DNA of 59,024 nt from Nostoc sp. T09 (GTDB lineage Bacteria > Cyanobacteriota > Cyanobacteriia > Cyanobacteriales > Nostocaceae), in NCBI RefSeq assembly GCF_002154695.1, contig NZ_MTAV01000244.1, forward strand, positions 862-59,885, written 5' to 3'. The position numbers and the translations under genes were made by a program. A model generated the notes under the pieces. It was not told where the DNA came from. It made no database searches and saw nothing but the letters and a program-made list of their open reading frames with translations. This document shows positions 18,864 to 30,700 of this stretch, piece after piece; the first letter of the stretch is position 1, and every line of letters begins with the position of its first letter.

Positions 18864-21800
18864 ATGCTTGAGGAAATGCAGGGTTTTCGCCTCTCACCCC
18901 AGCAAAAACATCTGTGGCAATTACAAGAAACTGACAACTTCCCTTATCATTCACTGTGTGCGGTTTTGATAGAGGGAGATTTAGACATCAGCACCTTAAA
19001 ACTAGCTTTAGAAAAAGTTGTCAATCGGCATGAAATACTCCGTACTAATTTTCATTGCTTGCCAGGGATGACAATCCCGTTTCAAGTAATAAAAAATAAT
19101 GGTATTGCTTGGGGTGAGACCTACGACTTAAGCAGTTGTAGCCAACTAGAACAAGCAGAAATATTATCCAGCTTATTTGAGCAGCTAGGAAAACAACAAT
19201 TTGATTTTGTTCAAGGCTCCTCACTTCGCCTATCTTTAATATCTTTATCGCCATCTAAATATGTTCTGCTCATCAGCTTACCAGCACTTTGTGCAGATGC
19301 GACAACACTAAAAATATTAGTACAAGAAATCAGTCTGTCTTATACAGCTTGCTTAGATAATGAAGAGTTAGAAAACGAACCATTACAATATGCAGATTTA
19401 GCTGAATGGCAAAATGAATTATTAGAAGGAGAAGATACAGAAGCGGGTAGAGATTATTGGTTGAAACAAGATATTTCCTCAATAACAGAATTAAAGCTGC
19501 CTGGCGAAGAAACTACATTTCAACAAATAGAATTTCTTCCGCAAACACAAACTTTTATAATTATTTCCGAACTGTTAGAAAAAATAGAAAAGTTTGTTCA
19601 GCAGCATCATACTTCTGTATCTGAGTTTTTATTAGCTTGTTGGCAGGTCTTACTGTGCCGTTTAACACAACAGCGAAACATAATTGTTGGCTTGGGTGTT
19701 GAAGGACGTAAATATCAAGATTTAAAAGCTGCTTTAGGCTTATTTACTCAATATTTACCAATAGATATTAAGTTACAAGCTGAATCTAGCATATTGGATA
19801 TATTGCAACAAAATTATAACAATAAAAACAAAATTTATAAATATCAAGAATATTTTAACTGGGAACAAATAGCAGGGAATATTCCAACTGGTTTACGCTA
19901 TTTTCCTGTATGTTTTGAGTTTGAAGAACAGGCAGAAAAGTATGTAGCATCTGATGTTTCGTTTTCTATTTATCAACAATATACTTGTATTAAGCGATTT
20001 AAAATTAAACTTGTCTGCCTTCACAGAAATCAAACAATAACCGCGGCATTTCATTATGACTCTAACTTATTTTGTCCAGAAGATATCCAACGTTTAGCTG
20101 AACAATTTCAGACATTATTAGCTAGTGCGATCGCCGAAGGCGGGGCTTCGCCCATCGCTAATGCAAATGCACCAATTAGTCAGCTAGATATTCTCAGCAA
20201 TAACGAGAAACAATTAATTAACAAGGTAAATAAAACCAAGCAAGAATATCCTCAAAAGTGCATTCATCAACTGTTCGAGGAACAAGCTCAAAAAACGCCT
20301 AATAATATTGCCGTTGTCTTTGAAGACCAACAATTAACCTATCGAGAATTAAACCAACGCGCAAATCAACTAGCTCGGTACTTGCAAAAACAGGGAGTAG
20401 GAGCAGAGATACTGGTGGGCTTGTGCGTAGAGCGCTCCTTAGAAATGATTGTAGGACTTTTGGGTATTCTCAAAGCAGGTGCTGCATATATACCCTTAGA
20501 TCCAGGATTGCCTACAGAAGTTTTGGCTGCACGTTTACAAGATTCTCAAGCCTCATTTCTTGTTAGTCATTCTTCAGTAGCACATAAATTTGAACCAATC
20601 ACAACCATCTACTTAAATCAAGACTGGGAAGCGATCGCTTGTGAAAGTGATACCAATCCTAGCAGCAAGGTAACAATAGATAATCTAGCCTATGTGCTAT
20701 TTACCTCCGGCTCTACAGGCAAAGCTAAGGGAGTTGCTGTTGAACATCAGCAATTATTCAATTACGTCAATGCCATCATCGAGAAGTTAAACTTAACAGA
20801 ATGTACCAACTTTGCACTTATTTCCACCTTAGCTGCAGACTTGGGTAACACCGTTTTATTCCCTTCTGTCTGTACTGGCGGATGTCTTCATGTCATCTCC
20901 TACGAATGTGCAACTGACCCAACAGCATTCGCTGAATATTGCCGTAAGTATCCTATTGATTGCCTGAAGATAGTTCCTTCTCATATAAGCTCTCTTTTAC
21001 TATCTTCTACACCAAAGTCGATTTTGCCGCGCCAGCGATTGGTTCTAGGTGGCGAAGCTGCTACTTGGCAGCTAATTGAGCAAATACAGAAGTATACTCC
21101 AGATTGTCAAATTTTTAATCATTATGGCCCTACAGAAGCCACTGTTGGTGTACTTACCCATTCAGTAGAAGATTGCAAAGAACTGTCGAGCAAAACCGTT
21201 CCTCTCGGTAAACCACTTGCTAACACACAGGTTTATGTGCTGGAAGAACAATTAAAACTAGCTCCTATAGGAGTCAAGGGTGAAGTTTACATTGGTGGTG
21301 CAGGGTTAGCTAGATGCTATCTGGATCAGCCCGAACTGACTGCTGTGAAATTTATTCCCAACCCATTCAGCGAAGAACCAGGAACAAGGCTGTACAAAAC
21401 TGGTGATTTAGGACGTTATTTACCAGACAGCACAATTGAATTTCTTGGCCGCAGTGACTACCAAGTTAAAATACGAGGCTTCCGCATTGAACTAGCAGAA
21501 ATCGAAGTGGTACTTTGCCAACATCCATTAGTGCGGGAATCTGTGGTTGTGGCGAGGGAAGAGGCATCTGGAGAAAAGCGATTAGTTGCTTATTTAGTGC
21601 CAAAAGATGAAAGTTTGTTGGAAAATGCCAAATTAAGCGATTGGCGCAGTTTTTTAACCGAAAAGTTGCCCGATTACATGGTGCCTTCCAGCTTTGTAAT
21701 TTTGCCGACCCTACCTCTAACATCTAACGGTAAAGTCAATCGTCAAGAATTACCTGCGCCAGAAGAGGTACAACGCCAGATAAATGGAAAAATGCCTCGG

Positions 21801-24800
21801 ACTCCTGTAGAAGAGGTAATAGCGGGAATTTGGTCACAAATTCTCAATCTTGAACAAGTTGGCATAGACGATAACTTCTTTGAACTAGGTGGACACTCAT
21901 TATTAGCAACGCAAATTGCTTCTAAAATCCGAGAAGCCTTACAGGTAGATTTACCTCTGCGGAGTTTGTTTGAGTTGCCAACTGTGGCTGCACTAGCAGA
22001 ACATATAGAAAAATTGCTCAAAGACAGCCAAGAACTGGAACTTCCACCCATTCAGAAAGTAGGAAGAGATAGACCATTACCACTTTCTTTCTCCCAAGCT
22101 AGGTTATGGTTTCTCGAACAGTGGCAACCAGGTAGTTCCTACTACAACTTCTCTATAGCCGTGCGATTGCAAGGGCTACTGAATATAGCAGCACTAGAGC
22201 AGAGCCTGAACGAAATTGTGCGCCGTCATGAAGCCTTACGAACAACCTTTACTGTTGTAGATGAGCAACCAGTTCAGAAAATTACGCCTACATGGAGTAT
22301 AAGACTACCAGTTATAGATTTAAGAGAATTACCGCGAGACGCACGTATAGCAGAAACTCAACGGTTGGCTAAACTTGAGGCAAAACAGTCTTTTGACCTG
22401 ACAAATGGGCCATTGTTAAACATCATCCTCTTACAGCAAGCGGAAGAGGAATATGTGTTGATTTTGACAATGCATCACATCATCTCTGATGCTTGGTCAT
22501 CAGGTGTGATTGTACGCGAGTTAACTGCACTATACGATGCCTTCTGTACTGGCAAATCTTCCCCACTCCCAGAACTACCCATTCAGTACGCAGACTTTGC
22601 CGTTTGGCAAAGAGAATACTTGCAAAAAGAGAGATTGGCTTCCCAGATGGGCTACTGGAAGCAGCAACTGGGTGGTAATTTACCTGTATTACAACTACCT
22701 ACCGACAGACCAAGACCAGCTATCCAAACTTCTAATGGTCAAAGACAGTCGTTTGAACTCTCCTCATCTTTAACCCAGGCACTCAAAACCTTGAGTCAGC
22801 AAGAAGGTGTAACGCTGTTTATGACCCTACTAGCAGCATTTCAAACTTTGCTCTATCGCTACACTGGGCAAGAAGATATCCTCGTCGGTTCACCCATTGC
22901 CAACCGGAATCGCAGCGAGATTGAAGGGTTGATTGGCTTTTTTGTCAATACCTTAGTGTTGCGAACTGACTTGTCTGGTAATCCCAGTTTCCGAGAATTA
23001 CTCAAACGAGTCAGGGAAGTCACACTTGGGGCTTATACTCACCAAGATTTGCCTTTTGAGCAGTTGGTAGAAGAGTTACAACCAGAGCGTAACTTGAGCT
23101 ATTCGCCAATATTTCAGGTAATGTTTGCCTTGCAAAATACTCCTATAGAAAAACTGAAGCTGCCAGGATTAACTATCAATTTAGAGGAAGTAGCTACTGA
23201 AACATCTACGTTTGATTTAACTCTACTTCTCAGGGAGACAAATAAAGGCTTGATGGGAGTATTTGAATATAATAGTGATTTGTTTGATACGGAAACAATT
23301 AGCAGAATACAGGGGCATTTTCAGAGATTATTGGAGGGAACTGTCGCTGGTTATAGCCAAAAAATATCAGATTTGCCTATATTAACAGTTGCAGAACAAA
23401 AACTTTTTAATGGCTTGAATCAGACAGGAGTAGCTTATACTTCTACTTGCATCCATCAGCTATTTGAGGCGCAAGTAGAACGAACTCCAGATGCTATAGC
23501 AGTAGTATTTGAGCAAGAGCAATTAACCTATCGAAAATTGAACCAGCGAGCCAATCAATTAGCCCATTATTTGCAAAAGCTGGGAGTAAGGCCAGAAGTA
23601 CTGGTAGGGATTTGTGTCGAGCGTTCTTTAGAAATGGTGATTGGGATATTGGGGATTCTCAAAGCTGGTGGTGCTTACCTACCTCTTGACCCGGCTTATC
23701 CCCAAGAGCGTATTGCCTTCATGTTAGCTGATGCTAAAGTTTCCATTGCACTGACACAGCAAAAATTGGTAACAGAGTTACCACCAAATTCAGCCCAAAT
23801 AGTTTGTCTGGATGATCCTAACTGGGAACTCATAGCCCAAGAATCTTCCGAAAATCTTCAGACCGAGGTTAGACCAGAAAATCTGGCTTATGTCATCTAT
23901 ACATCTGGTTCTACAGGTCAATCTAAAGGGGTGATGGTTCAACATAGCAGCCTTACAAATGCTTATTTAGGATGGGAAAAAGCTTATGAACTGCGAACAT
24001 TTGCTACTTCCCATTTACAAATGGCTAGTTTCTCCTTTGATGTCTTTACTGGAGATTTAGTTCGCGCTCTTTGTTCAGGTGGTAAACTCGTACTTTGCCC
24101 CCGTGAGCTACTGCTGGAACCAGAAAAACTTTATGAGTTAATGCAGCAAGAAGAAGTCGATTGTGCAGAATTTGTACCAGCAGTATTAAGAAACTTGATT
24201 TTGTACTTAGAGCAGAACCAAAAACGCTTAGATTTTATGCGATTAATAATTTGTGGTTCTGATAGTTGGTACGTGCAGGAGTATGAAAAATTTCTTCAGT
24301 TTTGCGGCAGTTCAACCCGGCTAATTAATTCTTTTGGTATAACAGAATCAACTATTGATAGTACTTATTTTGAAACTCAGGCAATAGGTTTATCAGTTGA
24401 GCGACTAGTACCTATTGGTTCTGCTTTTGCTAACACACAAATTCACATACTTGATACTTATTTTCAGCCTGTACCTATTGGTGTCATCGGCGAAATTTAC
24501 ATAGGAGGTTCTGGTGTTGCTAGAGGTTATTTAAATCAGCCTGGTTTAACAGCTGAGAAATTTATTCCTAATTTATATAGTCAGAAGCCAGGAGACATCC
24601 TTTACAAAACAGGAGATTTAGGGCGTTATCTTCCTGATGGTAATATTGAATTAGTTGGTCGCATTGATAATCAAATCAAAATTAGAGGCTTCCGCATTGA
24701 ACTGGGCGAGATTGAATCAGTATTAAACCAGCATCCAGATGTGCAAGCAACTGTAGTTGTAGTTAGAGAGGATAAACCAGGCGATCAACGCTTGGTAGCT

Positions 24801-26714
24801 TATGTAGTTCCTAACGCACAGAAGATACTGAATACTAGCGAAATCCGCAGTTTCTTACAAGAAAAACTGCCCAAGCATATGCTACCAACAGCATTTGTCT
24901 TTTTAGACAAACTGCCTTTAACTCCTAATGGCAAAGTTGACCGTCGTGCTTTACCTGCGCCTGGAAATATTAGAACAAACCTAGAACAATTTTTTGTCGC
25001 ACCACGTAATTCAGTTGAGGAAGGCATAGCAGAAATCTGGCAGCAAGTTCTCGGTGTCGAACAAGTAGGTATAGACGATAATTTCTTTGAGTTAGGTGGA
25101 CATTCATTATTAGCTACTCAAGTAATTTCTCGTTTGCGGAAAACCTTGGAGATAGATTTACCGCTACGCTATTTATTTGAGTACCCGACGGTGGCTGAAC
25201 TAGCCAAAACTATCCAACAGACAACAAAAACTCAGTTAGGATTGAATATTCCTCCTATTCAACGCGTACACCGAGACGAGAATTTACCACTGTCGTTTGC
25301 TCAAGGAAGGCTATGGTTGCAAGAGCAACTTTACCCTGGTACTTTTACATACAATATATCGGCAGCTGTCCACTTTGCTGGATGCCTGAATGTGGCTGCA
25401 TTAGAGCAGAGTTTAAATGAAATTGTGCAACGTCATGAAGCATTGCGTACTATTTTTTCTCTAGTAAATGGACAAGCATTTCAGGCGATCGCTCCAACTT
25501 TAACTATACAGTTGCCGATTATAGACTTGTGTCATGTACCAGCACCAGAACGTGGTGCAGAGGTGGAAAGACTTGCGATCGCAGAATCACACTACATCTT
25601 TGATTTAACTCAACTACCATTGTTGCGTTGTACTCTCCTACACCTGGGTGAGAACGAACATATTGTCTTGCTAACCATTCACCATATTGTTTCCGATGGT
25701 TGGTCAATGGGTGTGTTTATTCAAGAGTTAGCAACTCTCTACGCAACCTTCTGTGCAGGGGAAACATCACGATTACCAGAACTACCTATTCAATATGCAG
25801 ATTTTGCTGTATGGCAACGTCAGTGGTTGCAGGGTGAGGTATTACAAACCCAACTCGACTACTGGCAGCAGCAATTACAGAACCTACCTATTTTAGAATT
25901 ACCTACGGACTTTCCCCGACCACCAGAGCGAACTTTCCGAGGAGCAAAACAAACTCTGGTGTTAGATAACAGCCTATCCCAAGCTCTGAAACAATTGAGT
26001 ACCGAAACTGGGGTAACGTTGTTTATGACTTTGTTAGCTAGTTTCCAAACTCTACTGCACTGGTACACAAATCAGGATGATATTGTGGTGGGTACTGATG
26101 TTGCCAACCGCAATCAAGCAGAGACAGAATCATTAATTGGATTTTTTGTCAATCAATTAGTATTACGTACTGATATGACAGGAAATCCCAGTTTTCGAGA
26201 GTTGCTAGAGAGAGTACGCGATCGCACTTTATCAGCCTACACACACCAAGATTTGCCCTTCGACAAATTAGTAGAAGCCCTCAATCCAGAACGGGATTTA
26301 AGCCGCGCACCTCTATTTCAGGTGAAATGTATTCTCCAAAATGCGCCCATGCCACCCTTAGAACTGCCTGGGTTAACACTCAGCCTGTTAGATATTGATA
26401 AAGGGGTTGCAGAGTTTGACTTACTTTTAATACTGACAGATACAGAGCAAGGATTGATTGCTGATTTGAAATACAGCACAGATTTGTTCAAAGCTGCTAC
26501 TGTATCCCGATTGTTGAAAAATTGGGAAATTGTACTGAACACAGTCGTTAAACAGCCCAATATTTCACTTCAAGATATTAAAGCAATTCTAGAAGAAGCA
26601 AATCAGCAACATCGTCAAGCTCAAGCACAAGAATATCAAAATACTCTTGAGCGGAAATTTATGAAAGTCAAACGCAAATCAATTTCCGGGACAAATCCAG
26701 CCGCAGCAGAGTAA
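18864..26714 (+). CDS. NRPS: interface-A(Asp)-T-C-A(Orn-like)-T-C
   Basis: 2616 residues, two elongation modules. Interface domain 1-440: condensation-like, but HHxxxDG reads PALCADA (140-146). A1 about 460-965, pocket read by eye D-L-T-K-V-G-H-V-G-K, one change from the Asp code. T1 Ser1012 (LGGHS). C1 about 1060-1490 with HHIISDA (1204-1210), Gly replaced by Ala. A2 about 1510-2030, pocket D-V-G-E-I-C-S-I-D-K, one change from an Orn code. T2 Ser2081. C2 about 2125-2570 with intact HHIVSDG; charged tail with FMKVKRKSISG. Its N-terminus accepts acyl from the starter protein's C domain; its final C passes the chain to the next NRPS. No epimerase. It follows hydroxylase 1 by 21 bp. Residue calls are predictions. 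Confidence 0.93.
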   Translation: MLEEMQGFRLSPQQKHLWQLQETDNFPYHSLCAVLIEGDLDISTLKLALEKVVNRHEILRTNFHCLPGMTIPFQVIKNNGIAWGETYDLSSCSQLEQAEILSSLFEQLGKQQFDFVQGSSLRLSLISLSPSKYVLLISLPALCADATTLKILVQEISLSYTACLDNEELENEPLQYADLAEWQNELLEGEDTEAGRDYWLKQDISSITELKLPGEETTFQQIEFLPQTQTFIIISELLEKIEKFVQQHHTSVSEFLLACWQVLLCRLTQQRNIIVGLGVEGRKYQDLKAALGLFTQYLPIDIKLQAESSILDILQQNYNNKNKIYKYQEYFNWEQIAGNIPTGLRYFPVCFEFEEQAEKYVASDVSFSIYQQYTCIKRFKIKLVCLHRNQTITAAFHYDSNLFCPEDIQRLAEQFQTLLASAIAEGGASPIANANAPISQLDILSNNEKQLINKVNKTKQEYPQKCIHQLFEEQAQKTPNNIAVVFEDQQLTYRELNQRANQLARYLQKQGVGAEILVGLCVERSLEMIVGLLGILKAGAAYIPLDPGLPTEVLAARLQDSQASFLVSHSSVAHKFEPITTIYLNQDWEAIACESDTNPSSKVTIDNLAYVLFTSGSTGKAKGVAVEHQQLFNYVNAIIEKLNLTECTNFALISTLAADLGNTVLFPSVCTGGCLHVISYECATDPTAFAEYCRKYPIDCLKIVPSHISSLLLSSTPKSILPRQRLVLGGEAATWQLIEQIQKYTPDCQIFNHYGPTEATVGVLTHSVEDCKELSSKTVPLGKPLANTQVYVLEEQLKLAPIGVKGEVYIGGAGLARCYLDQPELTAVKFIPNPFSEEPGTRLYKTGDLGRYLPDSTIEFLGRSDYQVKIRGFRIELAEIEVVLCQHPLVRESVVVAREEASGEKRLVAYLVPKDESLLENAKLSDWRSFLTEKLPDYMVPSSFVILPTLPLTSNGKVNRQELPAPEEVQRQINGKMPRTPVEEVIAGIWSQILNLEQVGIDDNFFELGGHSLLATQIASKIREALQVDLPLRSLFELPTVAALAEHIEKLLKDSQELELPPIQKVGRDRPLPLSFSQARLWFLEQWQPGSSYYNFSIAVRLQGLLNIAALEQSLNEIVRRHEALRTTFTVVDEQPVQKITPTWSIRLPVIDLRELPRDARIAETQRLAKLEAKQSFDLTNGPLLNIILLQQAEEEYVLILTMHHIISDAWSSGVIVRELTALYDAFCTGKSSPLPELPIQYADFAVWQREYLQKERLASQMGYWKQQLGGNLPVLQLPTDRPRPAIQTSNGQRQSFELSSSLTQALKTLSQQEGVTLFMTLLAAFQTLLYRYTGQEDILVGSPIANRNRSEIEGLIGFFVNTLVLRTDLSGNPSFRELLKRVREVTLGAYTHQDLPFEQLVEELQPERNLSYSPIFQVMFALQNTPIEKLKLPGLTINLEEVATETSTFDLTLLLRETNKGLMGVFEYNSDLFDTETISRIQGHFQRLLEGTVAGYSQKISDLPILTVAEQKLFNGLNQTGVAYTSTCIHQLFEAQVERTPDAIAVVFEQEQLTYRKLNQRANQLAHYLQKLGVRPEVLVGICVERSLEMVIGILGILKAGGAYLPLDPAYPQERIAFMLADAKVSIALTQQKLVTELPPNSAQIVCLDDPNWELIAQESSENLQTEVRPENLAYVIYTSGSTGQSKGVMVQHSSLTNAYLGWEKAYELRTFATSHLQMASFSFDVFTGDLVRALCSGGKLVLCPRELLLEPEKLYELMQQEEVDCAEFVPAVLRNLILYLEQNQKRLDFMRLIICGSDSWYVQEYEKFLQFCGSSTRLINSFGITESTIDSTYFETQAIGLSVERLVPIGSAFANTQIHILDTYFQPVPIGVIGEIYIGGSGVARGYLNQPGLTAEKFIPNLYSQKPGDILYKTGDLGRYLPDGNIELVGRIDNQIKIRGFRIELGEIESVLNQHPDVQATVVVVREDKPGDQRLVAYVVPNAQKILNTSEIRSFLQEKLPKHMLPTAFVFLDKLPLTPNGKVDRRALPAPGNIRTNLEQFFVAPRNSVEEGIAEIWQQVLGVEQVGIDDNFFELGGHSLLATQVISRLRKTLEIDLPLRYLFEYPTVAELAKTIQQTTKTQLGLNIPPIQRVHRDENLPLSFAQGRLWLQEQLYPGTFTYNISAAVHFAGCLNVAALEQSLNEIVQRHEALRTIFSLVNGQAFQAIAPTLTIQLPIIDLCHVPAPERGAEVERLAIAESHYIFDLTQLPLLRCTLLHLGENEHIVLLTIHHIVSDGWSMGVFIQELATLYATFCAGETSRLPELPIQYADFAVWQRQWLQGEVLQTQLDYWQQQLQNLPILELPTDFPRPPERTFRGAKQTLVLDNSLSQALKQLSTETGVTLFMTLLASFQTLLHWYTNQDDIVVGTDVANRNQAETESLIGFFVNQLVLRTDMTGNPSFRELLERVRDRTLSAYTHQDLPFDKLVEALNPERDLSRAPLFQVKCILQNAPMPPLELPGLTLSLLDIDKGVAEFDLLLILTDTEQGLIADLKYSTDLFKAATVSRLLKNWEIVLNTVVKQPNISLQDIKAILEEANQQHRQAQAQEYQNTLERKFMKVKRKSISGTNPAAAE

Positions 26715-26745
26715 AAATCAGATCACATAAATTTTAGGATATAGT

Positions 26746-27771
26746 ATGCAAAATTTAGGAAATATCAAACGCAAAGCTCTGAGTGTCTCAACAGAGAAAT
26801 TAATTAAAACGGAATATTTACATTCTGGCACACCTTTTCCTCTAGTAATTAAACCTGCAATTAAAGGTGTAAACCTCGTTGACTGGGCATCACAAAACCG
26901 TAATTATGTAGAAAAAGAATTATTACAGCATGGTGCTATTCTTTTTCGTAATTTTAATGTCAAAAATCTAGTAGAATTTGAACAGGTAATAGTTGCAATT
27001 TGCGACGAAGCTCTAGAATATCGTTATCGAGCTTCACCGCGTACACAAGTTGGCGGTCGGATATATACTTCCACAGATTATCCAGCCGATCAAAGCATTT
27101 ATCCTCATAACGAACACGCTTATTCTCCTAATTTTCCTTTGAAAATCTTGTTCTTTTGTCAAACACCGGCCGAACAAGGAGGGGAAACACCAATTGGTAG
27201 AACTCGCAATATTATGCAGCGTATTCAACCAGAAATTTTAGACCGCTTCATCCAAAAAAAAGTCATGTATATGCGAAACTTTGGGGATGGATTTGGTTTA
27301 CCTTGGCAAACAGTATTTCAAACTGAAGACAAAGCTGGTGTAGAGGAGTACTGCCGTAATAATAATATGCAGTTTGAATGGAAAGAAGGCGACCGCCTGA
27401 GAACAAGACATATAGGTCCTGCGGTTGTTACTCATCCTCAAACTGGCGAAAAAGTATGGTTTAATCACGCTACCTTTTTTCATGTTTCGACCTTAAGTGA
27501 AAAAATTCGCACAGCATTAACATCGGGCTTTCAAGAAGAAGATCTCCCAACTAATACATATTATGGAGATGGCACTCCAATTGAAACTTCAGTTTTAGAA
27601 CATTTGCGCGATGCTTATCAGCAAGAAATGATTAGCTTCTCCTGGGAAGAAGGTGATGTTTTATTACTAGATAATATGCTGGCTGTACATGGTCGTAATC
27701 CTTTTGCGGGACAGCGAAAAGTATTAGTGGGAATGGCAAAAGCAATTAACATCAAAAACGTTGAAATTTAA
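26746..27771 (+). CDS. TauD/SyrP-like Fe(II)/2-oxoglutarate beta-hydroxylase 2 (probably His)
   Basis: 341 residues, clearly a paralogue of hydroxylase 1 (shared RNFGDGFGLPWQTVFQT, LDNML, GQRKV). Metal ligands: His121 and Glu123 in PHNEHAY, His315 in LAVHGRNPF. Short N-terminal motif NIKRKALSVS resembles the NRPS C-terminal tails. It lies 31 bp after one NRPS and 17 bp before the next, whose first module has an interface domain and a His-like pocket. Beta-hydroxylation of carrier-bound His is the likely reaction, known from siderophores with beta-hydroxyhistidine. The last NRPS has the same pocket and interface domain but no hydroxylase of its own, so this enzyme may serve both. Specificity is inferred from position. 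Confidence 0.88.
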   Translation: MQNLGNIKRKALSVSTEKLIKTEYLHSGTPFPLVIKPAIKGVNLVDWASQNRNYVEKELLQHGAILFRNFNVKNLVEFEQVIVAICDEALEYRYRASPRTQVGGRIYTSTDYPADQSIYPHNEHAYSPNFPLKILFFCQTPAEQGGETPIGRTRNIMQRIQPEILDRFIQKKVMYMRNFGDGFGLPWQTVFQTEDKAGVEEYCRNNNMQFEWKEGDRLRTRHIGPAVVTHPQTGEKVWFNHATFFHVSTLSEKIRTALTSGFQEEDLPTNTYYGDGTPIETSVLEHLRDAYQQEMISFSWEEGDVLLLDNMLAVHGRNPFAGQRKVLVGMAKAINIKNVEI

Positions 27772-27788
27772 AGTTTGGGGTTTGATAA

Positions 27789-30700
27789 ATGTTAACAGAA
27801 GTTATTGAAGGGTTTAGACTGTCGCCACAACAAGAGCATTTATGGTCATTACAAAAAGCTAGTGATAATTTAACTTATCGCGCTCAATGTGCTGTTACCA
27901 TTGAAGGTAATCTTCAAATAAATGCCTTAACAACTGCTTTACAGCATATTGTTAATCGCCATGAAATTCTTCGTACTAATTTTCGTTATCTGCCTGGAAT
28001 GTCTATTCCAGTTCAGGTAATTGATAGCCAAGAAATTGTATTAGGTGAAAGCTATAATCTAACTTTTTATAACCCTGAAGAACAAGAAATCAAAATTGCC
28101 GAAATTTTTCAAGAAATATCTCAGATTCCTTTTGATTTTGAACACGGGCAACTTTTACATACATCCCTGATAACTTTATCTTCTGAACGTTATCTATTGA
28201 TATTGAGTTTGCCAGCAATGCTTGCTGACGCTGGGAGTCTCAAAAATTTGATAGCTGAACTCAACCGTACCTATTCAGCGTGTTTGTTAGGAAAAGATTT
28301 ATCTGTTGAAGAATCTCTGCCTATACAATATGCCGATTTCGCAGAATGGCAGCATGAACTCTTAGAATCATCAGAAACAGAGATAGGTAGAGAATATTGG
28401 CAGAAACAAGACTTTTCTGCACGTTTTACTTGTAAAATTCCTGGGGATAATAATCAGTCTAATCAATTATCATTTGCGCCTAAATTTATTACCTCTAATA
28501 TTTCTTCTGAATTAATAGAAGCTATTCAAGAAATTGCTTATCAACAAAAGATTTCTATTTCAACATTTTTACTATCTTGCTGGCTAGTTTTAATTTGGCA
28601 TTTGACTAAGCAACCAAACATTATTATTGGTACAGCATTAGATGGTCGTAAATATTCGGAAATAAAAGAAGCTCTGGGTTTATTCACCAAATATTTACCA
28701 GTTCAAGGTAACTTGTCAAATAATCTCAGCTTTATTCAAGTTTTGCAGCAGCTTGATGCAGTAGTTAATCAATCTTCTCAATGGCAAGAATCTTTTAGCT
28801 GGGAAGAAATTATAGATACATCTAATAATCAAAATGAATTAATTTTCTGTCCTATTGCTTTTGATTTTGAGGAAGCAATAAATAAATATACTGAGAAAGA
28901 TATTCCATTTTCTATTTATAAGCAATATATTTGCATAGAACGGTTTAAAGTTAAACTAACTTGTCGCCTTCAAGATAATTCTATAATTACAGATTTATAT
29001 TATGATTCTCACCAGTTCAATATAGAAGACATTGAACGTTTAAGAGAACAGTTTCATCAGTTAGTAAAAAGCATAATTCACAATCCAGAAGCTGCGATTA
29101 GTGAGTTGAAAATTTTAAGCGATCGCGCCAAGCATCAACTACTTGTAGAATTTAATCAAACCCAAGCTGATTACTCTACAGATAAATGTATTCAGCAGTT
29201 AATTGAACAGCAAGCACAGCAGAATCCAAATAATATTGCTGTGGAATTTGGGAATGAGCAATTAACCTACAGCGAACTCAATAATCGTGCTAATCAACTA
29301 GCAAATTACTTAGTGCAAATTGGTATAACACCAGGAACTTTGGTAGGGATATGTGTAAATCGTTCCCTCAACATGATTATTGGGATTCTTGGTATTTTAA
29401 AAGCTGGCGGTGCTTATGTCTCTATAGATCCTAGCTATCCTCAAGAGCGAGTAGCTTGGATTTTAGAAAATAGCCAAACACCCGTTCTCTTAACTCAAGA
29501 ACTATTAGTAGAAAAATTAGCTCCACAGCAAGCGTGTCTTATCTGCTTAGATACTGATTGGGAAGTAATTGCACACCAAAATCAAGATAATCTAACACTA
29601 GAAATCACACCTAGCAATTTAGCTTACATTATTTATACTTCTGGCTCCACAGGTAAACCTAAAGGAGTACAAATCACCCATCGAAATTTAGTTCACTCTA
29701 CCTGCGATCGCATTAATTATTATCAAGAACCTGTCAGCCGCTTCTTATTACTTTCATCCTTCGCTTTTGATAGTTCAGTTGCAGGTATCTTTTGGACACT
29801 CTGCTGTGGAGGAACTTTAGTTTTACCCGAAGAAGGTTTGCAAAGAGAAGTAGCAAAGCTAGTTGAGTTAATTCACCAACATCACATCTCACATTTATTA
29901 AGTCTTCCTTCCCTATACGCGCTCATTTTACAACAAGCAAAACGCGAACAATTAGCTTCTCTCAAAACAATTATTGTTGCTGGTGAAACTTGCTCAAATG
30001 AACTGGTGAAGCGACACCAAGAATATCTCCCACAAGCTAATTTGTATAACGAATACGGGCCGACAGAAGGAACAGTATGGAGTACTGTCTATCATTGCCA
30101 GTCTCAAGAATTAACACGAGTTCCCATCGGTCGTCCTATTGCCAATACACAAATTTATATTTTAGATTCAAAGCTTCATCCTGTTCCTATAGGTGTTCCT
30201 GGCGAAATATATATTGGTGGTGACGGTTTAGCTTTGGGTTATCTAAATCAGCCAGAACTAACCGCCGAGAAATTTATTACTAACCCGTTTAGCAACGAAC
30301 CAACAGCACGCCTGTACAAAACTGGAGATTTAGCCCAATATCTTGCAGACGGAAACATTGAGTTTCTAGGACGAATTGATCATCAGGTAAAAATTCGCGG
30401 TTACCGGATTGAATTGGGTGAAATAGAATTTGTCTTAAGTCAGCACCCAGAAGTTGAAGAGGCGATTGTCATAGCACGAGAAGATGAACCAGGTAATCAA
30501 CGTTTAGTTGCTTATATTGTGCCGCAAGTTACGACAGTAACGAATAAAGATTTGCGCCAATTTTTGCAAGGACAGCTACCTGAATACATGATTCCATCAG
30601 CTTTTGCACTGCTGGAAGTATTTCCTTTATCACCCAACGGTAAAGTAGACAGACGAGCATTACCTGCACCAGAAGAAATTAACAGCCGCAGCGAAACTTT

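Noticed and set aside
17087-26714. Hydroxamate siderophore from the Orn-like module
   Set aside because: No flavin-dependent ornithine N-monooxygenase gene in the window; the GNAT alone is not enough.
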